A stretch of 64,000 nt of DNA from Incurvaria masculella (lineage: Eukaryota; Arthropoda; Insecta; Lepidoptera; Incurvariidae). Below the pieces are notes generated by a model, which was not told where the DNA came from, did not search any database, and was given only the letters and a program-made list of their open reading frames with translations. How positions within the stretch are numbered: position 1 is the stretch's first letter; every line of letters begins with the position of its first letter. A program made the translations under genes and the position numbers. Below are positions 41,000-54,100 of the stretch, piece after piece. Location of the stretch: the NCBI GenBank assembly GCA_946894095.1, contig OX335643.1:9039036-9103035 (forward strand), given 5' to 3'.

Positions 41000-42530
41000 T
41001 ATAGATTAAATAGATTATTATGTATCCAATCATATATATTACAAAATTTGTTGCATGGGTTACTATACATCTTACTGACTGTTAAATAATTTGCTAATCT
41101 CTAGGTAGGTACATTGCGATTAGAACTTCCCGAGGCAGTATTCCATGCCTGGTTGTTATCTCGCAATCTTATGTACTTATGCTCTAACAATTTGCTCGTC
41201 ACTTTTGTAATTTGTTTTATTGCTGTGAAAACCTTCCTTTCTTTACTTAAATTTTCATCTCAATTGAATTAATGTTATTTATGACGAAATATTCCAGTTT
41301 TTTTAAGATACATAAAGGTGACGACTATTGCCCGTAGGATGTAATGCTGCTGGAATGGGATTGCCAGCCTAGGTGATTGGAACCCCAATCATTCTGGCGG
41401 AAGTTACCAGAAAAGAGGTTCACGAGAATTTATTTGGCGGAAAAAACTAGTGAACCGTTAGGCTACTGAAATAGTGAAAGTGAAGACTGACAGAAATTTG
41501 CTTCCAATGATTAGGCGAGAGACCAGATTCTCATAGGTCTCGCCAATTCTGCCCAAATTATGAGAAAGCTGCAAGTAAACATGATGAAGTCACAGATGAT
41601 TACATTAAACATAATGGAAAACATGGATAAAATTATAAATTGTCGCTTCGACCATTATTTGGTCCAATGCCTTGGTATCAACCTTGACTGGCTTAACTCT
41701 GCCCTCAAAGTAACTTAAATAGTAAGGGACCTCAGTTTTACAATGGGCTTGTGTTCAGATAAACTTATACAGCGGCGAAAGAGAAAGAAAGTGGCGCATG
41801 CACCGGGTGGGACCGCCACGCTGAACGAATATTCGAAACCAGAGAGAGAAAAGTCCTGGTATTGGCATCTAGTTCCCATGTGGGGTGTTAGGCGAATTTA
41901 ATGATGGTGGGCTTGGTATTTACTATCTTTGTCCAAAAAGATAAAATAAGTGAGATATTTTCTGTAAAAAAACCTGTATGGCTGCCAAGAACTGTCTCTC
42001 ATAAAAGCCAAATCCACCACACCAGTCGAAACCATGAGCGAGGCCCCATACCAGCCGGATTATAGACTATTAAAGGGGTAATATATCTAGTTTTTTTTTT
42101 ATTTATTGTTTATTCATCATGCATAGACAGTACACTGCACTAGGATTTGTTATATTTTATCATTAGCCAGTTCGGGGCAATCCCAGCTAAGAACTGGCAA
42201 GAAACTCCACTGGTTTTTTTTTCAACGTCCACTTAGTCTAAATTTACAGAAGTATTTAGACTAACAGATAAACACGCTAAATTAATATGAATTGACGAGA
42301 ATCCACAATTCATGTCATATGCAACAGTTCATGACAAACATCTAGCATGTTGCCAATTGGAGCAAACCAGTCCCCACAAACAGCACCCGTTCACGGGCAT
42401 CACGCCAGGCACAGCCATCGCCTCTATCAACCATATTTTAGGGAAAGAGGAGAGCCGAACCTAGCGTCGCCGCAAACAGGGACCTTAAAGCGATGCACTA
42501 CTCCAGTGGCAACATGAAAAAGTTGTGAAA
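41000..42530. other. Intergenic repeat mosaic
   Basis: Degraded SINE blocks (about 41585-41910), a fragment of the cgaggccccatacc LINE-end family (about 42005-42060), otherwise AT-rich DNA with no gene recognised. Confidence 0.5.
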
Positions 42531-42533
42531 GCT

Positions 42534-42781
42534 CCGGGGGTCCATTCAGGGCAAGAGTGAGTTCGAATTCGTCACTAAATATCAACTCACTTTTTTAAAT
42601 AATCAATGTTCCCACACTTCTTGAACATCATTACAGTTAGGTAAAAATCTGGTCTGTCCCGTAAATACTTTGGAAGTATAAATAACGGTTCCGTTATTTA
42701 AATAATAATATATTTCCCAGCTATTTTTAGGTTAACTCACTCCCGAACTCGAACTCACTCTTGCCCTGAATGGACCCCCTG
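42534..42781. mobile_element. Inverted-repeat element (MITE), 247 bp
   Basis: Arms of about 37 bp: left cgggggtccattcagggcaa, right ttgccctgaatggaccccct. Internal part AT-rich. The ccgggggtcc / ggaccccctg ends recall hAT-type termini, but the 8 bp on each side do not match. Confidence 0.7.
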
Positions 42782-43124
42782 TACGACTTAGTTTTAATAC
42801 GATTATTTCTGTCATGAACTACTACAGTGACCTTTAAACAGAGAGATAAAATACAAAATAAATTATTATTCTTACAGATAAAAAAAAACTATATAATATT
42901 AACACTTTAAATGCTACCACCTACATAAAATTAAGAGTACAATGGTTTGAGAGCAACCATATACGAATAAGATTCCTGAAAGAGATTCTGACCAACACCT
43001 ACAGTTAAATAATGCTTTAATACAGTTCGGGTGTACAGAGCCCTCGTCATTATTGATACGAAATTGTATCAAATCAATATAATTTTGTTGTTTGTTTGCA
43101 ATATATTTACGTTTAAAGACTCCT

Positions 43125-43586
43125 GGGAGTACGAAACTATCTGCCGGTGAGTGCCTTTCCTCACTTCTCCAACCTGGGAGTACGGAACTGTCTACCGGTG
43201 AGTGCCTGCCCTCACTTCTCCAACCTGGGAGTACGGAACTGTCTACCGGTGAGTGCCTTCCCTTACTTCTCCAACCTGGGAGTACGGAACTGTCTACCGG
43301 TGAGTGCCTTCCCTTACTTCTCCAACCTAGGAGTACGGAACTGTCTACCGGTGAGTGCCTGCCCTCACTTCTCCAACCTGGGAGTACGGAACTGTCTACC
43401 GGTGAGTGCCTTCCCTTACTTCTCCAACCTGGGAGTACGGAACTGTCTACCGGTGGGTGCCTTCCCTTACTTCTCCAACCTAGGAGTACGGAACTGTCTA
43501 CCGGTGAGTGCCTTCCCTCACTTCTCCAACCTGGGAGTACGGAACTGTCTACCGGTGGGTGCCTTCCCTCACTTCTCCAACCAGTC
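43125..43586 (+). repeat. 51-bp minisatellite, nine units, derived from a LINE reading frame
   Basis: Nine units of exactly 51 bp, e.g. gagtacggaactgtctaccg then gtgagtgccttccc. Each unit is 17 codons and the array is open in two frames. The frame LGVRNCLPVSAFPHFSN matches the LINE C-terminal peptide [16 protein letters not shown] seen singly at 30405, circularly permuted. Confidence 0.9.
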
Positions 43587-43744
43587 CACGAAAAATGCTT
43601 GCCCCCATTCCGCTTATTTATAACAAAGTCAAAAATAAATTATTTAAATACAAACATTACTAACGTGGCGTTGTTACACCTGTTCCTAGACAGATTGAGA
43701 TTAGAACGAGTCTTATACCAGTTCACGACGAGTTGATGTACGGT

Positions 43745-44390
43745 CAGTGTTTCTTAACCTTTTTGTAGCCATGGACCCCTTGCGACATTTCAAAAATCTG
43801 TCGAACCCCTTCCAATTTCTCGAATGAGCAAAAAAGCTCATGCAGCCGATGATCGACGGAAATGTTTGGAGGAGCAATAAACTAAGCGTATCCAGCCGAT
43901 CTGGGTACAATGTTCGGGAAAAAATCTCGAATGAGCAAAACTGCAAAAAAAAAATCAGTCTCTGAGATTTGGCCTTCTAAGCCCGGGCCTACTCGGCCTA
44001 TAGGGAAATCCACTCCGGATGATAGGTTTTACCTAATGTTCAAATATTCAAAGGGTTTATTTGTGATTTTTAATTATTTACACTTCTATCACATCGTCAA
44101 AGTTTATACACAGGTAAGTATATAATTCTAAAAATTATTAGCGTTCAAATTAATAAATAAAATTTCATTAAGGCACAGTAAGAAATTAAATTAAAAAAAT
44201 AACACTATGCATTAAACATTCAAATTAATATCATGCCATCAAAAATTAATAAATCACAATTAAAATTTAAAATTTAAAAATAAGATTCATCACGCGCAGT
44301 ATGTATTGCCATCATATCTATGTCATGGATCCCCAGAACTCATGCCACGGACCCCTAAGGGGTCCATGGACCCCATGTTAAGAAACCCTG
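43745..44390. mobile_element. hAT-type non-autonomous DNA transposon
   Basis: 646 bp. Ends cagtgtttcttaacctttt and gttaagaaaccctg are inverted (cagGgtttcttaac), each followed inward by ccatggacccc / ggggtccatgg. This terminus is familiar from hAT (Charlie-like) elements of many animals. No transposase ORF. Flanking 8-mers (tgtacggt / agtagata) do not match. Confidence 0.7.
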
Positions 44391-44650
44391 AGTAGATAGA
44401 TATACGTTACTGCATGGAAAGTCGTAAATCACGAAGCGGGAGGTGGAAAGGGGGGGGGGGCACGAGGAAAACCTAGACTTTGAGGAAAATTCTCGGAAAC
44501 GAAGGAATTGTGAATAGAAATCGTTTGACGTATCCATGTATCATCAGGAGAATTGTCAAAAAGAATAAATCCCAAGACCGAATTTAGATTTACTGCTTAT
44601 TGTTGTTCATTTATTTCGATCGTTCTTGATACATATTTCCTGTTGTCTCT

Positions 44651-45252
44651 ACATCCAAGAAATGGGCTTTTAAAACAACTTAATTTATGTGATGAAGAAG
44701 CTACAAAGAAACTCCACGTGACTTTTGTTTTCTCAGACTTATGCCTGCCCGAAGCGAAAGGTCCTGGCGAGTGTCAGGTAAACCATTGCTGGAGTATATA
44801 TTTATTTATTTATTACAGAAACTTAACAGCTACTTATGGTTACAAAATGACAGGTATTTAACAAATTACAAAGTTTCACAGTTAAATAATTATGTTATAT
44901 TAATTCTGAAATATCCTAAATGTGAATGGGACACATCAAGGGCGTCGCCAAGGGGGGGCAGGGAGGGGCAGCTGCCCCCCCCTAGAGATTCTAAAAAAGT
45001 TGCCAAATATAATGCAACAAAAGTCATCTATGAGTTGATTTGCTTGAAGTTCAAGCCTTGAACAATCATTCCCGTACGTCGAAACTCGAATGAATTCACC
45101 AATGAGAATAGTAAAGTATGAATTGTAGTAGGTAAAGTCAACTTGCCGCCCCCCCCCCCCTGCGCCATCGGCTGGCGACGCCCTTGGGACACATATTATG
45201 GGAGTTATAAAGAGAGTGTGGTGCTGAAGATGAGGGTGACGGGCATGCAGGT
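44651..45252 (+). pseudogene. Possible two exons of an unknown gene, one split by a MITE
   Basis: 44660-44776: open segment ending LCLPEAKGPGECQ before a donor-like CAG|gtaaac. 44880-44936 plus 45195-45252: acceptor tttcacag, then NNYVILILKYPKCEWDT, interrupted by the hAT MITE, then YYGSYKESVVLKMRVTGMQ before CAG|gtgagg. Both pieces are in phase 0 and the frame is continuous if the MITE and one target copy are ignored. The protein is not recognised. Conceptual exons only. Confidence 0.3.
44937..45186. mobile_element. hAT-like MITE with 8-bp target duplication
   Basis: 250 bp. Perfect 14-bp terminal inverted repeats caagggcgtcgcca / tggcgacgcccttg. Flanked by ggacacat at 44929-44936 and 45187-45194, an exact 8-bp duplication as made by hAT transposases. 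G-rich and C-rich runs inside form an inner inverted pair. Confidence 0.9.
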
Positions 45253-45259
45253 GAGGAGA

Positions 45260-46456
45260 AATTTTGGCATCTGCGTAAGATGTGCGAGTTTGAGTTTAGT
45301 GTGTGCGCGCGTAGCTGTGTGGGTGTGAGTTTTTGTTTATGTCAGCTGGTAGGAGTGTATGAAGATTTAGTGAGGGTTCAGTGATATTTTTAGATGTCGG
45401 TCTAAGTATATTTTTACCATAAGAATAAAATTTACAAATATATTAAAATTTGCTTTTCAATTTTTTAACATTAATTAAAATATTGCTTAAAATGTCACTT
45501 TTCAACTATAAAACCAAAAAATTAAGTAGAATCCAACCACTTCTTAATACTTACACCATCAATATAAGCATAGATTAATCATTACAAGCATAAGTGACGC
45601 CCACCGCCATAGTGACGGAAGTTTCATACAATATGTGTTACGGAAGCTGGTCCTCTATTGCAATAAACGTATAACTAAGATGGTAACTTATATTTAATTG
45701 ATCGCAACAAAAAAAGATTTTGGACAAGATATGGCGCAGATATCGGGCTTAATGCTTTCAATCTATTAAAAAGTCATTTGATTTTATGAATCAAAATTGT
45801 ATATTTTCCAAAAAAAAATTATTTTTAATTTATGAATAAATCCTATGTTTGCACAGCGCTATCTATTAACTATATCGCAAGTTCTAGGTACAAAAGTGGC
45901 CATTCTATTTCCATAGCCGTAAACATGTATCCATGCAGTTGTGCCATAGTACATAAAGCAACATGTCGATGAGTTGCGCCATCTATTTTTCGTCCCTTCG
46001 GCATTGACCCATTGGTGAAACATCTAGGTCTTCATTAATTTGTGATATAAGCTTTGGTACGTCGATGACTTACGTACATGTTTGCAGGTACGATATTTCA
46101 CAGAAGATCGATATCATTCCATGATGTAGAATTTCCACTTGCATTATGCATTGTGATTGAATTCCCAACCATGTTTTTGGTAATTTTTGATCAATTATTA
46201 AAAATAAAGCCGACATAAATTCTTAAATATTTCATTCTCAATTTTCCTTAGGGGTATGGAACTATTTGCCGGCAAGTGCCTATACTTATATTGTCAATCT
46301 AGAGGTATCCAAACATAGTATAAACCAAATAGAAAGCCTTGCAAAAGCCCTCAAATTGGGAGGTATGGTGCCTCGCTGAGCGTGGTTTAGTAAGAATTGG
46401 TTATTCGTTTTCCATAAAAAAAGCTTGTGAACTTGTTTGGAGTATTATTCTATTTA
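45260..46456. other. Intergenic DNA left of the LTR element
   Basis: AT-rich. The end (46250-46440) is a decayed LINE 3' end (tatggaactatttgccggc, gtgcctcgctgagcgtggtt) into whose immediate 3' flank the LTR retrotransposon inserted. Confidence 0.6.
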
Positions 46457-46460
46457 ACAT
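46457..46460. repeat. Target site duplication, left (acat)
   Basis: acat immediately before the left LTR; matched by acat at 62275-62278 after the right LTR. Four bp is a normal length for Ty3/gypsy integrases. Confidence 0.85.
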
Positions 46461-49400
46461 TGTAATCACCCACAGCCCCAACCAACCTAGCCTAACCTAT
46501 CTCTATCTACTCTACCTAACTAAACTTATATACCTATTTTTCCTTACATACATCTCTACATTAAACTCAACTCAACTAAATAATGGCACGTGTCGTCTAG
46601 AATAATTAATTTAATTTTAATCCAATCATTTATACTAAACCTCATATAAAGTACACCTTAGGATTTAACTAAAATGTTACTCAACCATAATATATTGTAT
46701 ACATTCTTCTCATACTCTATAACTAAGAAAACATGAAACTTGCGGAAATTAAAAAATGATGAAAATTAAGACGATTTTGGGCTAAGCCCTAACAGTAGAG
46801 CCCCTTGAAAATTGAAGATTTTCTCCACCGCTCAACTGAGTGAAAGCCGGCCAAGCAAAAAAATATTTACCTTGCTTTCTCCTCTTCGTTGATGCAAATT
46901 TTGAAGAATTTTCCAAGTTCAAAAATCAACAAACAATAAAGAGATCTCCTAAGTCATTGATCTCTACTTTACATCTGCTGACGGGGAGGTCAGGCTTATG
47001 ATATGATCATATAACTTGATTGAATCTATTTGCATACCAACTGTGGCGGGTTGGATGTTACTGCTAAATGACATGGTCAATTTAGATGTTTAATTGAAAT
47101 CCAACCGATTGGGTTATCGGATATTTTACGGAGAATTGTTATTCCAATGATGTTTAGGCATACCAACTATGAGGGGTTGGATTTATTGCATGAATGAAGT
47201 TTTGTCATACATAAGGCATACCAACTATGGAGGGTTGGATTTTTACTGCCATCTCACACAGGTCACAGCGTCACGCAACAGCGTGCTAAACCCTCCAAAT
47301 GCCTGTACTCGCCATCAATTAAATAGGTGTGGTTTTGGCATATTTCCTCGGACATTTGGCTGATTCAGTGAACACGGTCATTATATGACACAGTGCCCTA
47401 ATATGGAATGGTTCAGGAAGCTGTTTATGTAATGTCTTAAAGCAATTCAAACTTTATAGTCTGAAATACACAATGACCGAACCTCAAATTCGCATTGAAA
47501 TTGTATTGGGTTTTCAGCTGTTCTCTGGGAACAATATGAAGCCACGATTTCCCTATGTCTTCATGGTCAATTTACTAGCAGTACTGATCTCGGTGCGCTT
47601 CGGGTAAGCGACTGGCTTTGAGGATTAACCAAACCTCCAACGATGCAGATTTGCAGGTCCCAAACTGAAATCTGTTCACAACGGTGGTAGTCACCCGCTT
47701 TTCAGCTAAGGATCTTCTACATAAACGACTTTCCACATCTAGTTAAACCATGAACACAAAAGGCACTCATATCTCCATAATTGGCCATCGAACAACACGG
47801 TCAACTAACAACGTGGTGAACTCTGTTTGTTTTATTATTTTATCGAGATCTCCACAGAATCCATGTCATTTTATTTTAATCAAGACAGTTATTCTACAAT
47901 CCAATTAAATTGAATTGTAGCCGACCTCATAATCAATATCAAGAATCAATTTAAAGTTGATAAATCCACCAACATAAATACAGAAAGTATATAATCGTTT
48001 ATAAATCAAACGTTTGGAAAACGTCTGTAAATATCTCACACATATCGTGATTGAAGACAACTCAAAACGAGTAGAGAATATATTGAACATATGATGTTCA
48101 GAAAATATTGGTTGAAACACATCAAAGCCTTTCCCCTTCAAAATCTACGTGATTTGAATTTTACTGATTTGAAGCTTAAAGGAAATTAAATAAAAATGTA
48201 TTTAATTTCTTGAACCACAATTTATTTAGTGCATTTGTATGTAGTTCATTGTATATTTTCCATCAGCAGATTATATAGTTTCAACTTAGGCAACTCGTTG
48301 AAACCATCAAAATATCAAGGTAATTATTTGATGTTGTCCTTGAATATTTTGTAATAAAATATCACAGAGAAATCTGCAATATAGGTTAAATCAAATTAAA
48401 GAATTTACGATTTAAAACAAAGTCTAATAATTTAATGATTTAACCCAAAATAATAGAACCTTCTTCAAGTTTCATATCTACGGTAATAAAAATGCAAAGT
48501 GAATCGACATTTACATTTACGATATTTCAACTATTGCAAAGCAAAGAAAAACCTAATCAAACATACCCATCGTTCGTACTTCTCTCAACATTCTATTTGA
48601 AAATACTAGTTCACACAAAATATCAAATAAAACTATCCCATTGAATCCACTCAAACACACTCTATCTCTCAATTCAGTAAAACTATACATCCACATATTT
48701 AAATAAAATATTCAACCACTCCAATCTATCTCCCATCTAAAGCCAACAATTTCCATTGACATTTATTTCTCTAAATAACATTTTTCTAAACTCTAATCAT
48801 ACTCCGCATTGACTTATTTTACGCAAGTTATGCGCGACGCAATCTAAACGCAAATTAACAAAACGGCAGAATTAATAAACCGAAATAAATTTGTAAACCT
48901 GCAGAAAACAACACATTATCTGAAACAAAATAAAGGCTCTGAAAATAAAGACTCTGAAAATAAAGGCTCTGAAAATAAAGACATACAACATTTTACACGG
49001 ATACACAATGAATTATTGCAATACATTATTCAGTAATTACTGTGCAAAAAAACTTATCGATTCGCGTTCAATCTGCTGTCTGGTCTGGGGTCTGGAACGC
49101 TGCTTCCCCGTTCACTCGTTCAATACAAGTCTATAGTCTATTAGATTTTACGCGCCCGAAATAATAGATTTATACACAAATCACTTTAACCTTAATCCAA
49201 AATTTACATTTAATGTTCTTGCAATTAAAATCACAAATTTAATAAAAATCTCACTGTCTCTATATTTAAATGTGGAGCAAGCGCCTTCGAGGCAGCTCTA
49301 AGCGTCCAAAGCAAATAAACACTAATAATTATTCGAATTTGGTGACCTCGAGTTAACACCCCGCGAAATTTCTGTAAGTCGAAAACGAACCGTCGTGTCG

Positions 49401-50159
49401 CTCCTTACAGGTACGAATTTCTCCCCGAGAACTTAAAAAAGCAGACTGAAAATCTACTGCGCGACTTGTCCTGGACTGCCGACCGAAAATACCGCGCGAC
49501 TATCCTCGATCGTCCTGAACTGCCCTCGACTCTCCTTGAACTCTCTTTGAACTGAATGCGCGTGAGTTTTTATTCCTTTCCCCACTCCCGACTCAGGACC
49601 CATGTCCCTACCGCGTCCATTTGTTTATCAAAGAAATGGTTACACTGATTAGCCAAGACCATCGATACAGCGATCCAAATAGGAAATATATATTTTATAA
49701 CTTTCCAATCCTAAATACACGCATCAATGTGCTCACAATTATTCTCAAATGTAATCCTTTATAGTGTTTAAATAGTTTCATTACTAATTTCAATACCATT
49801 CATGCAAAATCAACCAAAATAATATCATTCATGAAATATTAATACACCTCAGTCAAAACAAACAAGTATACCAAATAATTAATAAAATGTGATATAAAAT
49901 TCATTTTATAATCAATAATATCTTAAAATATGTACATAATTCGCCACAAACTCCACTTCTCTCCTCAATGCAGTGTAGCCTTTCAGCCATGACATCATTC
50001 AGACCAACAGCACGCTCGCTAGCAAAACAGGCCTTTCGTTGTTCGAGAGGTAATTCCCTATTTTTGACCAAGTAAAATGTTCATATATGGACCTACATAT
50101 ATTGATAGATGTTTGCTATAGCTACTATTTGTATGTGGGAGCAATATATGGTTCCCACA
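46461..50159 (-). repeat. 3' LTR (3699 bp)
   Basis: Same length as the other LTR. Contains three gcataccaac..ggttgga motifs (47032, 47158, 47216), a 15-bp tandem (ctctgaaaataaaga) at 48935-48980, and a GC-richer block at about 49380-49570. In element orientation this block has a TCAGTT initiator-like site (plus 49550-49555) with an AT-rich ataaaa about 20 nt upstream: a candidate transcription start. ORFs inside are short and unconvincing. Confidence 0.95.
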
Positions 50160-51106
50160 GTCGCCTCCTGATGATTGCGAATGGTAGACAACATGCTAAT
50201 TTTGGCTAAACCATAAAGCGATCAGTCAAAACCATGAAACCTTTACATTTCAATATTTTGCGAGACACAAACATCTCAAACCTTTAGAAAAGGGTAATAA
50301 AATAAAATATCTGTATTAAAATAATTATATTCTTTGTTAATTAAGGGAGCCCCAACCACGCTCCCAATACAATTTTTTTTATGAGTGTCTGTCATACCGA
50401 CCTGCTACACAGACTCCCCAAAGTTACAAGGTTTTTTTTTTTTTCTATCCTATTTCTTAACTACAACCTATCCTAAAAGCTACAAAGTAAAACGTAATAT
50501 ATGAAATGCTATCAAAATTAATAAAAATAACAATTCATTAATTTGAAATTTGTAAACAAAAATATAATTAGATGTTAACTGCAGAAATCAAATTAAAAGG
50601 CAATCAATTTAATTAATCAACATCAAAATATCAATTTAAATTCAAAACAAAAATACAATTAAATTATGAACCCTCTACACTTTTCATATATTACCTTTAT
50701 ACTTTATCTAATTAATAATAGCATATTAAAATTAATCAATATCTTAACTATAATTGATAAACATGTGTGAATTACATCAAAATTGAAAATATAGTTTAAA
50801 GTTATACATTACGACATCTTAAGACTCTAAAATTTAAATCGTGATAGTTCATCAAAATTAAAATATTTTGTAGTACCTCTACGCTCAATGATTCTCTCCT
50901 ATGCCTTATTTCCCTGCTATGCCGCGTAGCACTCTTTTCTCTCTATACTGCTACGAAGATGTAACAATGTCTAAATTTAAAATAAAACTAAAGCATGTTT
51001 ACAATTTCATTTGAATAGATACAATAAAACAATTATGAAACTACGGCCACACATTTTGTTAGTGGTTCCCTTCCTATAATTAATTTTACTGTATGTGATT
51101 CCTTAA
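50160..51106 (-). other. Retrotransposon 3' untranslated region with polypurine tract candidate
   Basis: 950 bp between the pol stop and the 3' LTR. In element orientation it ends caggaggcgac directly before TGTGGG; AGGAGGCGA is the likely polypurine tract. No env-like frame. Confidence 0.65.
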
Positions 51107-54100
51107 TTACTTGTAATATCTTTCTAAATTAATCGCATTATGATTACCTCTAACTACCTTAGTCTCTGGATCAATTAATGTGTAAGTATTTTTGTACGGT
51201 CTTCCGGCGATAAGGTAGGGGCCTTGATATTTCAGGAAAAATTTCGAAATTTTCTTTTGATTTGAATCTGATTTCGAATAAACCCGGAGTTTAACATATT
51301 GTCCAATCTCATAGTTTATTATTCGATGATTTTTATCAAAGTATTTGCATCGCCTATTTGCACTCAATATAAGGTTTCGGGTCGCAATTTTCCTCGCTTC
51401 TTCAATATTAGGTGATGGATGTTGAATCTTCGGTAAATATTTTTCAATATCTGAGACATACTCTTCTCCAAAGAGTAAATAATTAGGGCTAAATCCATGA
51501 CTATCGTGTTTTGTATTATTATAGCAATCTTGTATGTCATTGACTATGCATGCCCATTTGCTGTGCTTATTATGACAATAAATTCGAAATATTTTTCCAA
51601 GTTCCTTATTGACACGTTCAGTGCTATTTGCCCTTGGATTGTACACAGAACTGAATGATACTGCAATACTTTGTTCTTCCAGACCATTTATCCAAACTTT
51701 GGATTTAAATTGTTTCCCTTGGTCTGACATAACCTTTTGAGGTAGTATTATTTTGGAGAATTTTCTCATACAGTTTAAAACGGACTTAGCTGTGGCTGAT
51801 TTTAGTACATATAATTGTATGAACTTCGTAAAAGTGTCCTGTATGACCAAAATATACTGCGCTCCTCCTCTTGAAACTGGTAAAGGGCCAAAAATATCTG
51901 TCATTACCAGTTCACCTGGACTTTGACTTAACACAGGACTACATCTTCCGACCGTATTTACATTGTTTAGCTTCGCTAGTTGACACAAATGGCAAGTTTT
52001 AAGTGTATTTTTCACACTTTTTCGCATTTTAAGCCAGTAGTATTTGTCACGTAAAATCTTTAAAATCTTATTAGGTCCAAAGTGACCTAATTCTTTGTGA
52101 TATTGCCAAATTATCTCAGTGATTAATGATTCTGGTATAGCAACTCGCCTCCTGTTATTAATTTCGCATACGTAGATTAATTCATTTTCCAGTAGATATG
52201 TCATATTACTTATTTTACATTCTGTTTTTCCTTGGGTTAACATTTGTTGTCTTATTTTCATCAAATTTTGATCCTTTTCTTGCAAATTCTTGAGGTTTTT
52301 CAATGTAGACTTCCAAAATTTATGATTTTCGACTTTGAACGCAGCTATTTCCAAGCAAGCCTGCTTTTCCTCCTGTACCTTTTCAGCGTCATGTGAATAT
52401 CTTGAAATGATGTCCGCTACAGTGTTCAACTTTCCTTTGATGTGTTGTACGGTGTAATCAAATTGATTGATAAATAATAACCACCTTGTTACCCTACTTG
52501 TATGCGCGCGCCACGTTTTAAGGAATGTTAATGATTTATGATCAGTTCTAATTATTACTTTTGCACCCCTTAAATATGTCTCAAATTTGCGTAATCCATA
52601 AACTATTGCCCACAACTCCTGTTCACTGGTTGTCCATTTTTGTTCCGCCGGCGTTAAACTCTTACTGAAAAATCCTATGACCCCTTGATTTCCATTTTCA
52701 TCTAGCTGAAAAAGGTATCCTCCACACGCAAGTTGACTGGAGTCAGTATTCAAATAGTAAATCTTATTATTATCATGATGTTTTAACATAACAGATTCTA
52801 AGAACAATTTTTTTATGTTATCGAAATGTATCTGTTCCTCTTCCGTCCAACGCCATCTTACTCCCTTACCCAATAGTTTACATAATGGTTTTATCGTGTG
52901 ACCATATCTGTCAATAAACCGTCTATAAAAGTTACATAACCCGAGGAATGCTCTTAAATGTTTTTGTTTCTTAGGAACCGGAAAATCCTTTATGGCTGCT
53001 CTTTTATCCGGATCCATTTCAATACCTGCCGGTGAAATTATATGTCCCAATAATTTTACTTTGTCCTTAACAAATTGACACTTTAAAAGATTGCAAGTTA
53101 AGTTTGCCTGAGATAACTTTTGTAAAACTAAATCTATATGTAGCATATGCTCCTTTAAATCCCCTTTTGTAAAGATGGTCACATCATCAAGATAATTTGT
53201 GCAGAATGAACGTACTTCTGATCCTAATACAATATCCATTGCCCGACTAAAACCTGAAACGGCTGTTTTTAAACCTTGCGGCAACCTCAAATAAACATAT
53301 GATTTTCCATTAAACGTGAATCCTGTATATTTGACACTATCTTCATGTAGTTTTATTTGAAAATATGCATTGTTTAAGTCGAGAGTCGTTATATATTTCG
53401 TACCATAATATTTCTGAAGCTCTTCAAAAAGAATCGGCGGCTTTTCAGTATCACCATACATCCTTGTATTTAATTCTCGCGCATCTAGAAGAACTCGTAC
53501 AGATCCATCCTTTTTTAATACATATGTTAACGGGCTGGTGTATGGTGTGGCCATCCTCTTAATGATGCCTTGCTGCTCCAATTCTTGTAGTCTAGATTCT
53601 ACTTTGTCTCTGTATGCATATGGAATAGGGTATGGATATTTTGCAAATGGAGTCTCGTCGTTCATATCTATTTTATGCACGTACTTGCTGGTGCAACCTG
53701 GATCAGGTGAAAATGCGGACTGATTTTTCTCCAAAACTTTTAATAATTCACTTTTCTGTTCCACAGTTAAGTCTAATCCAGTTACAAAATCACTCATTTG
53801 TTGTTTTGTATATGGTTGAGCTTCTTTTGGACTATCCATCGAAAGTATGTGTCTGGTAGAATCAATTCTTTCCATTTGCGCACAGTTATCTTGTGCTCGA
53901 GCGACCCCTGACCTTCTTAAATTAATATTTAAATTTCCGAGTGTACCTATAACTAATTTATCCGGATTTCCACAATGTATTTGAACAGAATTTTCCTGTA
54001 ACCAATTGTAGCCTAAAATAACGGGTCTAATGAGCTTATCAACTATCACACAAGTCGTATTTATAATTTGACCTTCTATTTCTAACGGTAACATAACTAA

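Noticed and set aside
43125..43586. Regular repeats resembling a CRISPR array
   Set aside because: Direct 51-bp tandem units without spacers, in an insect genome; a minisatellite.
47905..48141. 78-codon ORF in the LTR (also 60026-60256)
   Set aside because: Identical in both LTRs because they are duplicates; AT-rich, no motif, not an accessory gene by any evidence here.
53365..53859. Plus-strand ORFs inside pol
   Set aside because: Antisense shadows of the intact pol frame.
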